A program made the translations under genes and the position numbers. The notes under the pieces were generated by a model. That model made no database searches and was not told the DNA's origin. It worked only from the letters and a program-made list of their open reading frames with translations. DNA of 51,587 nucleotides from an uncultured Faecalibacterium sp. (GTDB lineage Bacteria > Bacillota > Clostridia > Oscillospirales > Ruminococcaceae), in contig CAKTEM010000018.1 of NCBI GenBank assembly GCA_934548045.1, positions 1 through 51,587 of the forward strand, given 5' to 3'. Each line of letters opens with the position of its first letter. The stretch's first letter is position 1. Positions 22,766 through 30,757 of this stretch are shown here, piece by piece.

Positions 22766-23830
22766 GTGATCGAGAAGCTGTACAGTCTGCTGTTCTATGC
22801 AAGTGCGGAACCAGAAGACCTTAAAAGCTGTAGGGCGGAGATCCAGCAATCGAATAAGAAAAAGCTCATCAGCTATCTGAGTATCAGTTGCGTGTTTCTG
22901 TTCGCGCTGGCACTGCTGTCTCTGATGTCCATCGGCAGGGAAGTCCTGTGGCGGAACCATTTCGCGTATGGGATCGGGCTGGCCGTCTGCATCGGTCTGC
23001 TGCTCGTCGCGAAAGTCTTCCCGGACAAAAACGGCTGGCTGCTGATCTGGGAAATGTACGCCTTTGAGGCGGCTATCTATGTACTGGGCATTTACATCGG
23101 CGTCGTCTCGACCACCGATCAGCCGGCGACCAGCTTTCTGGCATTTCTGCTGGCGGTGCCGCTGGTGTTCATCATGCGACCCATCCAGAGAATTTTAAAC
23201 ATCATCGTGTTCGACATCGCCTTTATAGTCTGCGCAAGGATCTTCGATGAGCCGCGCATCGTCTCGATGGATATCATCAACGGCGTGGTGTTCGGGATCC
23301 TGTCCTGTATCCTGTCCACCTTTGTTATGACGACGATGTATGAAAACTTCATCGTCCGCAGCAAGTTGAGCCGTATTGCAGAACGGGATCTGAGTACCGG
23401 TCTGCTGAACCGGAACGCCTACGAGGAAAAAGTTCGGGATTACCCGATGCAGTGTTCCAACACCCTCAGCTGCATTTACGCAGATGTCAACAATCTGCAT
23501 GAGCTGAACAACACGCAGGGCCACGCCGCAGGCGACCGGATGTTGAAGGTGGTCGGCCGGAGTATGCAGGCCATCTTTGGGGAAGAAAATACCTACCGTA
23601 TCGGCGGCGATGAATTCGTTGCCTTTGCCATCGACCAGCCTACGACCGAGGTGCGCACCATGCTGAAGCATTTCACCGACGCAGTGGAAATGCAGGGCTA
23701 CTCGGTGGCAGTGGGTGTTACGACCCTGAGTGCCGGCGGTATCGACGTCGACGCACTGGTAAAGCTGGCAGAACAGCGGATGTATGCGGACAAGAGCAAC
23801 CACTATCATCACCTTGAGCGGACACGGTAA
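22766..23830 (+). CDS. Membrane-bound diguanylate cyclase (GGDEF)
   Basis: 354 residues. Chosen start is GTG 22766-22768 (MIEKLYSLLFYASAEPED), with GAGGAGGAAG just upstream. Residues ~35-200 contain about six hydrophobic membrane spans of no recognised sensor family. The GGDEF domain spans ~215-350 with DLSTGLLNRNAYEE, ADVNNLHELNNTQGHAAGD and an intact YRIGGDEF (GGDEF at ~280-284), so it should make c-di-GMP from two GTP. No RxxD inhibitory site precedes GGDEF. It precedes mnmE by 16 bases on the same strand and may be cotranscribed with it. The signal it senses is unknown. Confidence 0.9.
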   Translation: MIEKLYSLLFYASAEPEDLKSCRAEIQQSNKKKLISYLSISCVFLFALALLSLMSIGREVLWRNHFAYGIGLAVCIGLLLVAKVFPDKNGWLLIWEMYAFEAAIYVLGIYIGVVSTTDQPATSFLAFLLAVPLVFIMRPIQRILNIIVFDIAFIVCARIFDEPRIVSMDIINGVVFGILSCILSTFVMTTMYENFIVRSKLSRIAERDLSTGLLNRNAYEEKVRDYPMQCSNTLSCIYADVNNLHELNNTQGHAAGDRMLKVVGRSMQAIFGEENTYRIGGDEFVAFAIDQPTTEVRTMLKHFTDAVEMQGYSVAVGVTTLSAGGIDVDALVKLAEQRMYADKSNHYHHLERTR

Positions 23831-23846
23831 ACAGAGGAGGAAGCTG

Positions 23847-25217
23847 ATGCAGAATTCGACCATTGCAGCCATCGCGACGGCACCCGGAGCCGGCGGCATC
23901 GCCATCGTCCGGCTGTCCGGCCCGGAGAGCTACCCGGTGGCGGCTAAGGTATTCCGTCCGGCGAACGCGAAGAAGAGCGTGCTGGATGCAAAAGGCTATA
24001 CGGCACTGTTCGGACAGTTTGTGGAAGGGGAGGACGCCTTCGATGAAGGAGTTGCCCTCTTTTTCCGTGCGCCGCATAGCTATACCGGTGAGGACGTGGT
24101 GGAGCTGTCCTGTCATGGCGGCAGTGCAGTCGCCCGGCGGCTGGTCGAAGCCTGCATCGCGGCAGGTGCATCACCGGCGGCTCCCGGCGAGTACACCCGG
24201 CGTGCCTACCTGAACGGCAAGCTTGGCCTGACGCAGGCCGAGGCGGTCATGGACTTGATCTCTGCCGATGGCCGTCAGGGTGCAGCTCTGGCAAATGCGT
24301 TGCTGTCGGGTGCGCTGGCGAAAAAGATCGCCGCCGAAAAGGAAGCCTTGACCGGCTTGCAGGCACATCTGGCCGCATGGGTGGATTTCCCGGAGGAAGA
24401 TGTGCCGGAGCTGGACGATGAGCATCTGAAAACGGTGCTGTCTTCCGTCCGGGAAGAGCTGGACACCCTTATCCAAAATTACGATGCCGGTGCCGTTCTC
24501 CGCGAAGGCGTCGACTGCGCCATCGTGGGCCGACCCAACGCAGGCAAATCGACTCTGCTCAATCTGCTGGCCGGATTCGACCGCGCCATTGTGACGCCGG
24601 TCGCCGGTACGACCCGGGATGTGGTGGAGCAGGCGGTGCGGCTGGGCGATGTCCGGCTGAACCTCTTCGATACCGCCGGACTCCGGGAGACGGAGGACGC
24701 CATCGAAGCCGAGGGCATCCGCCGCAGCTGGAAGAAGCTGGACGAGGCCGGACTTATCCTTGCCGTTTTTGATGGCTCCGAGCCGCTGACGAAAGAAGAC
24801 CTCAATCTTGCGCAGCGGTGCGCCGGACGCCCGGCCATCGCCCTTGTCAACAAAGAGGACAGGCCGACCCAGTTCGATGCAGAGATCATCGCACCCTATT
24901 TCGCGATGCTCATCCCGGTCTGCTGTCAGGAAGAGGGCGCAAGAAAGGTCATCGCGGCGGCTGTTGCACGGCTGCTGGGAACGAACCAGATCGACCCTCA
25001 CGCCGCGAGCCTTTCCGGACAGCGGCAGCTCTCGGCGGCAACGCGCGCACGGGATGCCGTGAACGGTGCGTTGGACGCCGTCGCAGGCGGATTTGGTCTG
25101 GATGCTGTTTCGGTCTGCGTGGACGACGCGCTGGACGCGCTCTGTGAGCTGACCGGTGAAAATGCGTCCGAGGCCGTTATCAACGAAGTGTTTGAACGTT
25201 TTTGTGTGGGCAAATAA
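23847..25217 (+). CDS. mnmE: tRNA modification GTPase MnmE
   Basis: 456 residues. With MnmG it installs the (carboxymethyl)aminomethyl group at C5 of wobble U34 in certain tRNAs. Start ATG 23847-23849 (MQNSTIAAIATAPGAGGIAIVRLSG) behind GAGGAGG. It has an N-terminal folate-binding domain. The G domain shows G1 GRPNAGKST (~227-235), G2 TTRD, G3 DTAG and G4 NKED. The C-terminus ends FCVGK with the catalytic cysteine. A ~45-base REP-like repeat lies between it and mnmG. Confidence 0.97.
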   Translation: MQNSTIAAIATAPGAGGIAIVRLSGPESYPVAAKVFRPANAKKSVLDAKGYTALFGQFVEGEDAFDEGVALFFRAPHSYTGEDVVELSCHGGSAVARRLVEACIAAGASPAAPGEYTRRAYLNGKLGLTQAEAVMDLISADGRQGAALANALLSGALAKKIAAEKEALTGLQAHLAAWVDFPEEDVPELDDEHLKTVLSSVREELDTLIQNYDAGAVLREGVDCAIVGRPNAGKSTLLNLLAGFDRAIVTPVAGTTRDVVEQAVRLGDVRLNLFDTAGLRETEDAIEAEGIRRSWKKLDEAGLILAVFDGSEPLTKEDLNLAQRCAGRPAIALVNKEDRPTQFDAEIIAPYFAMLIPVCCQEEGARKVIAAAVARLLGTNQIDPHAASLSGQRQLSAATRARDAVNGALDAVAGGFGLDAVSVCVDDALDALCELTGENASEAVINEVFERFCVGK

Positions 25218-25228
25218 AATCTGAAATT

Positions 25229-25275
25229 GGCTCTCCCTCTGGGAGAGCTGGCGAACAAAGTGAGCCTGAGAGGGC
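25229..25275. repeat. REP-like repeat (single end unit of the MITE family)
   Basis: Palindrome CTCTCCCTCTGGGAGAG followed by CTGGCGAACAAAGTGAGCCT and GAGAGGGC. It matches the outer part of the 34.4- and 36.3-kb elements but lacks the terminal TA and the centre. Confidence 0.65.
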
Positions 25276-25312
25276 GAGGTAGTTTTACCTTGTGGGAGAG
25301 TAAAAGAAGGAT

Positions 25313-27184
25313 ATGAATCACTTAGGTGACTATGATGTTATTGTAATCGGCGCAGGACATGCCGGAATCGAGGCGGCCCATGCCGCCGCAACGCTGGGCG
25401 CGAAGACGGCGGTGTTCACCATGAGTCTGGACGCCATTGGAAACATGCCCTGTAACCCGAGTATTGGTGGCACTGCGAAAGGTACGCTGGTCCGGGAGCT
25501 GGATGCTCTGGGCGGTGTGATGGGTCTGGCCGCAGATGCGACCTATTTACAAAGCCGGATGCTCAACAAGGGCAAAGGCCCGGCCGTCCATGCTCTGCGT
25601 GTCCAGACCGACCGCAAGCGGTATCACGAGTATATGAAACACGCGCTGGAGCTGACGCCCGGCCTTGCCATCCATCAGGCGGAAGTCGTTTCCATCGAGG
25701 TGGAGGACGGCCATGTGAAGGGCGTTGTGACCCAGCTGAACGGGGAGTACGGCGCAAAGTGTGTCGTCATTGCGACCGGCACCAACCTCGGCGGTAAAAT
25801 CTTTGTGGGCGACGCATGGTATGCGTCCGGCCCGGACGGGATGCACGCCGCGAACACGCTGACCGAGAGCCTGAAAGCCGCCGGTCTGCCACTGCGCCGA
25901 TTCAAGACCGGAACGCCGGCCCGTGTCCATCGGCGGAGCATCGACTTCTCGAAACTCGAGTGTCAGCCCGGCGACCCGGACAATGAGCTGCAGCCGTTCA
26001 GCTTTATGACCGACACGCCCATGCATAACAAGGTCGAGTGCTGGATCGCCTACACCAACCCGGAAACGCATAAGATCATCCTCGACAACATCCAGCGCAG
26101 TCCGCTCTATGGCGGCATGATCGAGGGTGTTGGCCCACGGTACTGCCCGTCCATCGAGGATAAGGTGGTGCGCTTTGCCGGGAAAGACCGGCACCCGATT
26201 TTTGTCGAGCCCTGCGGCGAGAACACCGAGGAAATGTATTTACAGGGTGCGTCCAGCAGCCTTCCGGAGGATGTGCAGAACGCCTTCTACCGGAGCATCA
26301 AGGGCTTTGAAAACATTGAAATTATGCGCCCGGCCTACGCCATCGAGTATGACTGTGTAGACCCGACCAGTTTGGAAGCGACGCTGGAAAGCAAGGTCGT
26401 GCGAGGGCTGTACGGTGCCGGTCAGTTTAACGGAACTTCCGGCTATGAGGAAGCCGCCGCGCAGGGCCTGCTGGCCGGACTGAACGCCGCCCGGAACGCG
26501 AAAGGGGAGGAACAGCTTATCCTGCCCCGTCAGTCCAGCTATCTCGGAACGCTGGTCGATGACCTCGTGACGAAGGGCGTCATGGACCCCTACCGGATGA
26601 TGACGAGCCGCAGTGAGTACCGCCTGACCCTCCGTCAGGACAATGCCGACCAGCGGCTGACGCCCATCGGCCGAGAGTACGGTCTGGTGCAGGATGACCG
26701 CTGGGAGAAGTACCAGCACACGCAGGACATCCTTGCAAAAGAGCGCAAGCGTCTCCACGAGAGCCATCTGCGCACCGCCGATTTACAGGCGGCCATGACG
26801 AACGCCGGTCTGACCCCGGCGGCAGAGGGCGGTATCGCGGAAGAACTGCTCCGCCGCCCGGAAATTTCCTATCCGCTGCTGGCAGGTGTCATCGGCTGGG
26901 GCGAAGAGATCACTCCCATGCTGGCCGAGCGTCTGGAAACGGAGATCAAATACGCTGGCTACATTGCCCGTCAGGACCGGATGATCCGGGAAGTTGCTCG
27001 TCACGAAAAAACACGGATACCAGATGATTTTTCCTATGAAAACCTGACCGGTCTGACGCTGGAAGCGCGCGAAAAGCTGGCACGCATCCGCCCGAAAAAC
27101 CTCGGACAGGCCGGGCGCATCCCGGGCGTTTCACCCTCGGATGTGGCACAGCTCAGCGTTGCCCTTGCCAGCGCAAAACGATAA
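25313..27184 (+). CDS. mnmG: tRNA uridine 5-carboxymethylaminomethyl modification enzyme MnmG (GidA)
   Basis: 623 residues. FAD-dependent partner of MnmE. The dinucleotide-binding GAGHAGIEAA is at ~13-22, then the family blocks CNPSIGGTAKGTLVRELDALGG, GPAVHALRVQTDRKRY, and RPGY-type PAYAIEYDCVDP. The redox-active cysteine sits in the CNPSIGG region. The C-terminal helical MnmE-binding domain ends PGVSPSDVAQL. The ATG lies very close to its ribosome site (AGAAGG). Confidence 0.97.
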   Translation: MNHLGDYDVIVIGAGHAGIEAAHAAATLGAKTAVFTMSLDAIGNMPCNPSIGGTAKGTLVRELDALGGVMGLAADATYLQSRMLNKGKGPAVHALRVQTDRKRYHEYMKHALELTPGLAIHQAEVVSIEVEDGHVKGVVTQLNGEYGAKCVVIATGTNLGGKIFVGDAWYASGPDGMHAANTLTESLKAAGLPLRRFKTGTPARVHRRSIDFSKLECQPGDPDNELQPFSFMTDTPMHNKVECWIAYTNPETHKIILDNIQRSPLYGGMIEGVGPRYCPSIEDKVVRFAGKDRHPIFVEPCGENTEEMYLQGASSSLPEDVQNAFYRSIKGFENIEIMRPAYAIEYDCVDPTSLEATLESKVVRGLYGAGQFNGTSGYEEAAAQGLLAGLNAARNAKGEEQLILPRQSSYLGTLVDDLVTKGVMDPYRMMTSRSEYRLTLRQDNADQRLTPIGREYGLVQDDRWEKYQHTQDILAKERKRLHESHLRTADLQAAMTNAGLTPAAEGGIAEELLRRPEISYPLLAGVIGWGEEITPMLAERLETEIKYAGYIARQDRMIREVARHEKTRIPDDFSYENLTGLTLEAREKLARIRPKNLGQAGRIPGVSPSDVAQLSVALASAKR

Positions 27185-27195
27185 GGGGAATACCA

Positions 27196-27750
27196 ATGGA
27201 ACTGAAACTCTATGAGGGCCGTCCAGAGGACTGCACCGGACGCCTTGAAAAAGAAATACGCACCTACGATTTTTTGGATAAACTGGGGATGCAGTATTGG
27301 CGCACCGACCATGCGTGGATGAAGGCGGACACGATGGAAGACTGCCGTGTTATCGACGCTTGTCTGGGCGCAACGGTCTGCAAAAACCTGTTTCTCTGCA
27401 ACCGGCAGAAGACGAATTTTTACCTGCTAATGATGCCGGGTGATAAGCCGTTCAAGACCAAGGAGCTTTCCGGTCAGCTGGGGATCGCGCGCCTGAGCTT
27501 CGCTTCGCCAGAAGATATGGAAAAGTACCTCGACTGTACGCCCGGCTCTTCCTCCATTATGGGCCTGATGAACGACCCCGAGAACCACGTTCAATTGCTG
27601 ATGGATGAGGACGTCGTAAAAGGCGAGTTTCTGGGATGCCATCCCTGCATCAACACCTCGTCGCTCAGACTGCGCACCGCCGAAGTCCTCGGAACATTCC
27701 TGCCTGCCGTCCATCACGAGCCGGTGTATGTCCATCTGACCGGGGAGTAA
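27196..27750 (+). CDS. Prolyl-tRNA editing protein (YbaK/PrdX-like deacylase)
   Basis: 184 residues. Trans-editing hydrolase that clears mischarged aminoacyl-tRNA(Pro). Family features are ATVCKNLFLCNRQKTNFYLLMMPGDK (the catalytic-lysine block), SGQLGIARLSFASPEDMEKYL, and GSSSIMGLMNDPENHVQLLMDEDV near the C-terminus. Overall it matches the ProXp/PrdX group rather than YbaK. It starts 12 bases after mnmG behind AAGGGGAA and precedes rsmG by 15 bases, so it probably belongs to an mnmE-mnmG-prdX-rsmG transcript. The exact mischarged amino acid is not readable. Confidence 0.85.
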   Translation: MELKLYEGRPEDCTGRLEKEIRTYDFLDKLGMQYWRTDHAWMKADTMEDCRVIDACLGATVCKNLFLCNRQKTNFYLLMMPGDKPFKTKELSGQLGIARLSFASPEDMEKYLDCTPGSSSIMGLMNDPENHVQLLMDEDVVKGEFLGCHPCINTSSLRLRTAEVLGTFLPAVHHEPVYVHLTGE

Positions 27751-27765
27751 AAGAAAGGAAAATAG

Positions 27766-28473
27766 ATGATCGACAAAAACAGACTCGAACAGAAGTGTTC
27801 CACATGGAACATCGCCCTGACCGGAACCCAGCTCGACCAGCTGGACGCATTTGCGGAGATCCTGGTCGAGTACAACCAGAAAGTCAACCTGACCGCCATC
27901 ACTGACCCCGAGGGCATCGAGGACAAGCACTTCCTCGACAGCCTGCTGTTTGCATCTCAGCCGGAAGTAGCAGGGAAGATGGTGGACGTCGGAGCCGGAG
28001 CTGGTTTCCCGGGCATCGTGACGAAAATCTACAAGCCGGAACTGGAACTCACCCTGATGGAGCCGACCGGAAAACGGGTCGATTTCCTGAAATATGCCTG
28101 CGCTCAGCTGGGCCTGACCGGTGTGGAGTTCGCAAAAGAGCGCGCCGAGGAAGCTGCCCGGAAGGTCTGGCGTGAACAGTTTGATTTGGCATCTGCCCGT
28201 GCCGTTGCCGCTCTGCCCATGCTGGCCGAATACTGCCTGCCGCTGGTGAAGGTCGGCGGAACTTTCCTCGCGATGAAGGGTTCTTCCGGTGAGGAGGAGC
28301 TGACCGCCGCACAGGGTGCTATCAAGAAGCTGGGTGGCAAGTATGAGGAGACGCGCACCTTCCATCTGCCGGGTGGTGACACGCGCACCCTCATCCTCTG
28401 CAAAAAGATTTCGCAAACTCCGACAGCCTATCCCAGAAATGGCGGAAAAATTGCGAAAAGTCCGCTGAAATAA
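27766..28473 (+). CDS. rsmG: 16S rRNA (guanine527-N7)-methyltransferase RsmG
   Basis: 235 residues. SAM-dependent enzyme that methylates G527 of 16S rRNA. The SAM motif is DVGAGAGFPG (74-83), with NLTAITDPEGIEDKHFLDSL upstream and SARAVAALPMLAEYCLPLVK further on. The ATG follows AAAGGAAA. Codons 11-16 contain a complete parS-like site (27796-27811), so this gene doubles as a centromere locus. A terminator follows. Confidence 0.95.
   Translation: MIDKNRLEQKCSTWNIALTGTQLDQLDAFAEILVEYNQKVNLTAITDPEGIEDKHFLDSLLFASQPEVAGKMVDVGAGAGFPGIVTKIYKPELELTLMEPTGKRVDFLKYACAQLGLTGVEFAKERAEEAARKVWREQFDLASARAVAALPMLAEYCLPLVKVGGTFLAMKGSSGEEELTAAQGAIKKLGGKYEETRTFHLPGGDTRTLILCKKISQTPTAYPRNGGKIAKSPLK
27796..27811. 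other. parS: parS site inside rsmG
   Basis: TGTTCCACATGGAACA, whose reverse complement TGTTCCATGTGGAACA is identical to the sites at 29437 and 30714. ParB-binding centromere sites often lie inside genes near the origin. Confidence 0.78.
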
Positions 28474-28495
28474 CGGAATATCGAACAAATACTGT

Positions 28496-28536
28496 AAGAC
28501 CCTGCCGAACGAAAGTTCTGGCAGGGTCTTGCTTTT
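28496..28536 (+). terminator. Terminator after rsmG
   Basis: AAGACCCTGCC (28496-28506) pairs with GGCAGGGTCTT (28520-28530), then GC-TTTTT. Confidence 0.85.
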
Positions 28537-28566
28537 TCTGGTACACTGAGGGCGTGACGAGGATAG

Positions 28567-28599
28567 TTTTCCACACTTTCCCGGGAAAAGGTGGAAAAC
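28567..28599. promoter_or_regulatory. Nested palindrome before noc: Noc-binding site between DnaA-box-like arms
   Basis: Outer arms TTTTCCACA (28567-28575) and GGTGGAAAAC (28590-28599) are DnaA-box-like. The centre TTTCCCGGGAAA (28577-28588) is a perfect 12-bp palindrome equal to the core of the Bacillus Noc binding site (ATTTCCCGGGAAAT). It lies ~45 bases upstream of noc, downstream of a weak -10 (TACACT, ~28542), where it could repress noc. Confidence 0.65.
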
Positions 28600-28641
28600 A
28601 AAGCCGAAAACCAGTGAAGAACCAGACAAAGGGGCGATATC

Positions 28642-29436
28642 ATGTTTGAACGAAAGAAAACCGTCGGAAAAATCTATCTGCTGCCGGTGGACGAGATACA
28701 TCCCTCGCCGTTTCAGGCGCGGACGAATTTTGACGAGCAGGAGCTGGCCGGGTTAGCTCAGAGCATCCGGGAAAACGGCCTGCTGCAACCCATTTCGGTA
28801 AGGAAAACGGACGACGGGTACGAACTTGTGGCAGGCGAGCGGCGGCTTCGCGCCTGCAAAATGGCAAAACTAAGGCAGATACCGGCGGTCCTCTGCGATT
28901 ATTCCGATGAGCGGACAGCGGCTCTCGGACTGCTTGAGAACATCCAGAGGGAAGACCTGAACCCATTCGAGCAGGCGCAGGGATTGCGCGATGTGATGGT
29001 CCTCTGGGATTGCACGCAGGCAGAGGCGGCAAAACGCCTTGGCATGGCACAGCCGACCTTTGCAAATAAAATTCGTCTGCTCCAGCTCACCGCCGACCAG
29101 CGGCAGTTCATCCTCGACAATGGCCTGACCGAGCGTCATGCCCGAGCCGTTCTGCGCCTGCCGGAGAACCGCCGAAGTGAAGCCCTCATTACGATTGCCA
29201 AACGCCGGATGAACGCCCGGGCGACCGACTTGTACATTGAACAGCTGCTCAGCGAGACGACGCAGGGGAAACACCGCATCTCAATGGTGAAGGACGTCCG
29301 CATTTTCGTCAATACCATCGACCACGCTATCCGCCTGATGACCGACAACGGCGTTCCGGCCACCGCTCACCGGGAAGAACGGGATGGCTATATTGAGTAT
29401 ACTGTCCGCATCCCCACCGCCGCCGCTCAAAAATAG
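28642..29436 (+). CDS. noc: Nucleoid occlusion protein Noc (ParB paralogue)
   Basis: 264 residues. CTP-dependent DNA clamp that binds specific sites and blocks division septa over the nucleoid. ParB/Noc N-domain: LPVDEIHPSPFQART, then AGERRLRA (64-71, CTP-binding box) and LLENIQREDLNPFEQAQGL. The central helix-turn-helix contains CTQAEAAKRLGMAQPTFANKIRLLQL. It is called Noc rather than ParB because it lies directly after rsmG, a second ParB follows parA, and a Noc-type palindrome precedes it. The N-terminus (MFERKKTVGKIY) is short; a membrane-targeting amphipathic helix is not obvious. Confidence 0.9.
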   Translation: MFERKKTVGKIYLLPVDEIHPSPFQARTNFDEQELAGLAQSIRENGLLQPISVRKTDDGYELVAGERRLRACKMAKLRQIPAVLCDYSDERTAALGLLENIQREDLNPFEQAQGLRDVMVLWDCTQAEAAKRLGMAQPTFANKIRLLQLTADQRQFILDNGLTERHARAVLRLPENRRSEALITIAKRRMNARATDLYIEQLLSETTQGKHRISMVKDVRIFVNTIDHAIRLMTDNGVPATAHREERDGYIEYTVRIPTAAAQK

Positions 29437-29452
29437 TGTTCCATGTGGAACA
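29437..29452. other. parS: parS site after noc
   Basis: TGTTCCATGTGGAACA, immediately after the noc stop codon. Identical to the site at 30714 and to the reverse complement of that in rsmG. Confidence 0.8.
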
Positions 29453-29529
29453 AAAACGCTTTGCCTTTCAGCAAATCGCGAAAAACAGCCGGAGATAATT
29501 GCATAGAATGACGAAATTTCAGGATTTGA

Positions 29530-29559
29530 TTGACGAAAAGCGGAAAGAAGGGGTAGAAT
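29530..29559 (+). promoter_or_regulatory. Promoter of the lipoprotein gene
   Basis: TTGACG (29530-29535), 18 bases, TAGAAT (29554-29559), ~50 bases upstream of the ATG. Confidence 0.6.
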
Positions 29560-29607
29560 AATAAAAAATGCGGAACTATCAGTTTCCGTGAAAATGGAGG
29601 AAGTATT

Positions 29608-30525
29608 ATGAGACTGTCAAAACGTCTGGCCGTTGGAGTATTGGCCGCAGTGATGGCACTGTCTATGACAGCGTGCGGCGGCGGAAATCCGAACGAAAAA
29701 CCGAGCAGTAGTGGGAGCAATGCGTCGAGTAACAGCAGCTCGTCGGCATCCAGCAGCGGCAATGACAATTCCAATGCGTCCAGTGGAAACAATAGCAACA
29801 GCAATAGCAACTCGTCTGCATCGAGTGGAAGCAATAGCAGCAGCTCTTCTGCATCAAGCGATAGCAAAAAAGATGATGCCAACACGGTAGCAAAGCCCAC
29901 AACATGGGAAGAGACATGGACTTATAAGTACTTCAAAAAGTTTGATGGCTTCCCGGATGGATTTCTGTTTGATTTTAGTATTATCGGGGAGGAATGGACA
30001 GGTTCGGAGTACTATGTATATGACCGTGCAAGCAACCGGGGATATATGAGACTTTACGACATTGCTGGAGGCTATGAGGATACGATAGAGGAAATCATTC
30101 TCTATTCGGAACCCGTACCCGGTGTCGGCTATAAAGGATATACTGTTTATGATGATGGCGAAGGTGGAAAAGCGGCTTTCAAAGGAACCCTTCAGGTTTC
30201 AGAAGTCATAAAAATTGAGCCTTCCAAGTCCTCGTTTAGCTCTATGGAAGTAAACGATAACTATGAATTAAACAATGTGGTTTACCATGCAGAAAGTATC
30301 CTGATGGATTACGATGGAAAGACGTTCTCGGGAGGAACCGGAGAACACGGCTCTGGTAAGGCGACATTTGCTTACTGCTATGATAAAACCACCGGTGAAC
30401 TGAAATACATCGTGACACCAAAAGAGACGATCAAGGTTCATCAACTCTCAAAGACGTTCAATAAAAACCTTGTAAGATACGAACAGTACGAAATCGTAGA
30501 AATGCCCAACATCCCCAATCAATAA
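29608..30525 (+). CDS. Lipoprotein with Ser/Asn-rich linker, unknown function
   Basis: 305 residues. ATG behind GGAGGAAG. Signal peptide MRLSKRLAVGVLAAVMALSMTAC with lipobox LSMTAC (lipid-modified cysteine C23). Residues ~30-88 are almost only Ser, Asn, Gly and Ala, a disordered linker that would hold the C-terminal domain away from the membrane. The folded part (~98-305) is Tyr/Asp/Glu-rich and probably mostly beta (WTYKYFKKFDGFPDGFLFDFSIIGEEWTGSEYYVYD...). No catalytic motif is recognisable. It is AT-richer than its neighbours and sits between noc and parA, which are usually adjacent. It has its own promoter and terminator, so it is a self-contained insertion. Confidence 0.82.
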   Translation: MRLSKRLAVGVLAAVMALSMTACGGGNPNEKPSSSGSNASSNSSSSASSSGNDNSNASSGNNSNSNSNSSASSGSNSSSSSASSDSKKDDANTVAKPTTWEETWTYKYFKKFDGFPDGFLFDFSIIGEEWTGSEYYVYDRASNRGYMRLYDIAGGYEDTIEEIILYSEPVPGVGYKGYTVYDDGEGGKAAFKGTLQVSEVIKIEPSKSSFSSMEVNDNYELNNVVYHAESILMDYDGKTFSGGTGEHGSGKATFAYCYDKTTGELKYIVTPKETIKVHQLSKTFNKNLVRYEQYEIVEMPNIPNQ

Positions 30526-30532
30526 GCGTTTT

Positions 30533-30569
30533 AACACCTGTCGGAGACGTATGTCGGCAGGTGTTTTTT
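30533..30569 (+). terminator. Terminator after the lipoprotein gene
   Basis: AACACCTG (30533-30540) pairs with CAGGTGTT (30558-30565), followed by T. Confidence 0.85.
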
Positions 30570-30713
30570 AATTGATTTTCTATAAATCGTGTGAAAAGGC
30601 CATTTATTTTCCGTAGAATTGAGAAGAAGCGGTTCAAAAACCCTCGCTGATGTGCTATACTAAAACGTGCAGGGAGTCTGCGGACGGGAAAACGCAGGGC
30701 TTCGACCACAAAA

Positions 30714-30729
30714 TGTTCCATGTGGAACA
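30714..30729. other. parS: parS site upstream of parA
   Basis: TGTTCCATGTGGAACA, between a TATACT -10 (30656-30661) and the parA start, where bound ParB could also repress parAB. Confidence 0.8.
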
Positions 30730-30757
30730 AGACTTTTCCCGGAGAGGAAGCAAGCGT

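Noticed and set aside
29690..29870. AGCAGC/AATAGC-rich stretch as a non-coding repeat
   Set aside because: It is the in-frame Ser/Asn linker of the lipoprotein and keeps the reading frame.
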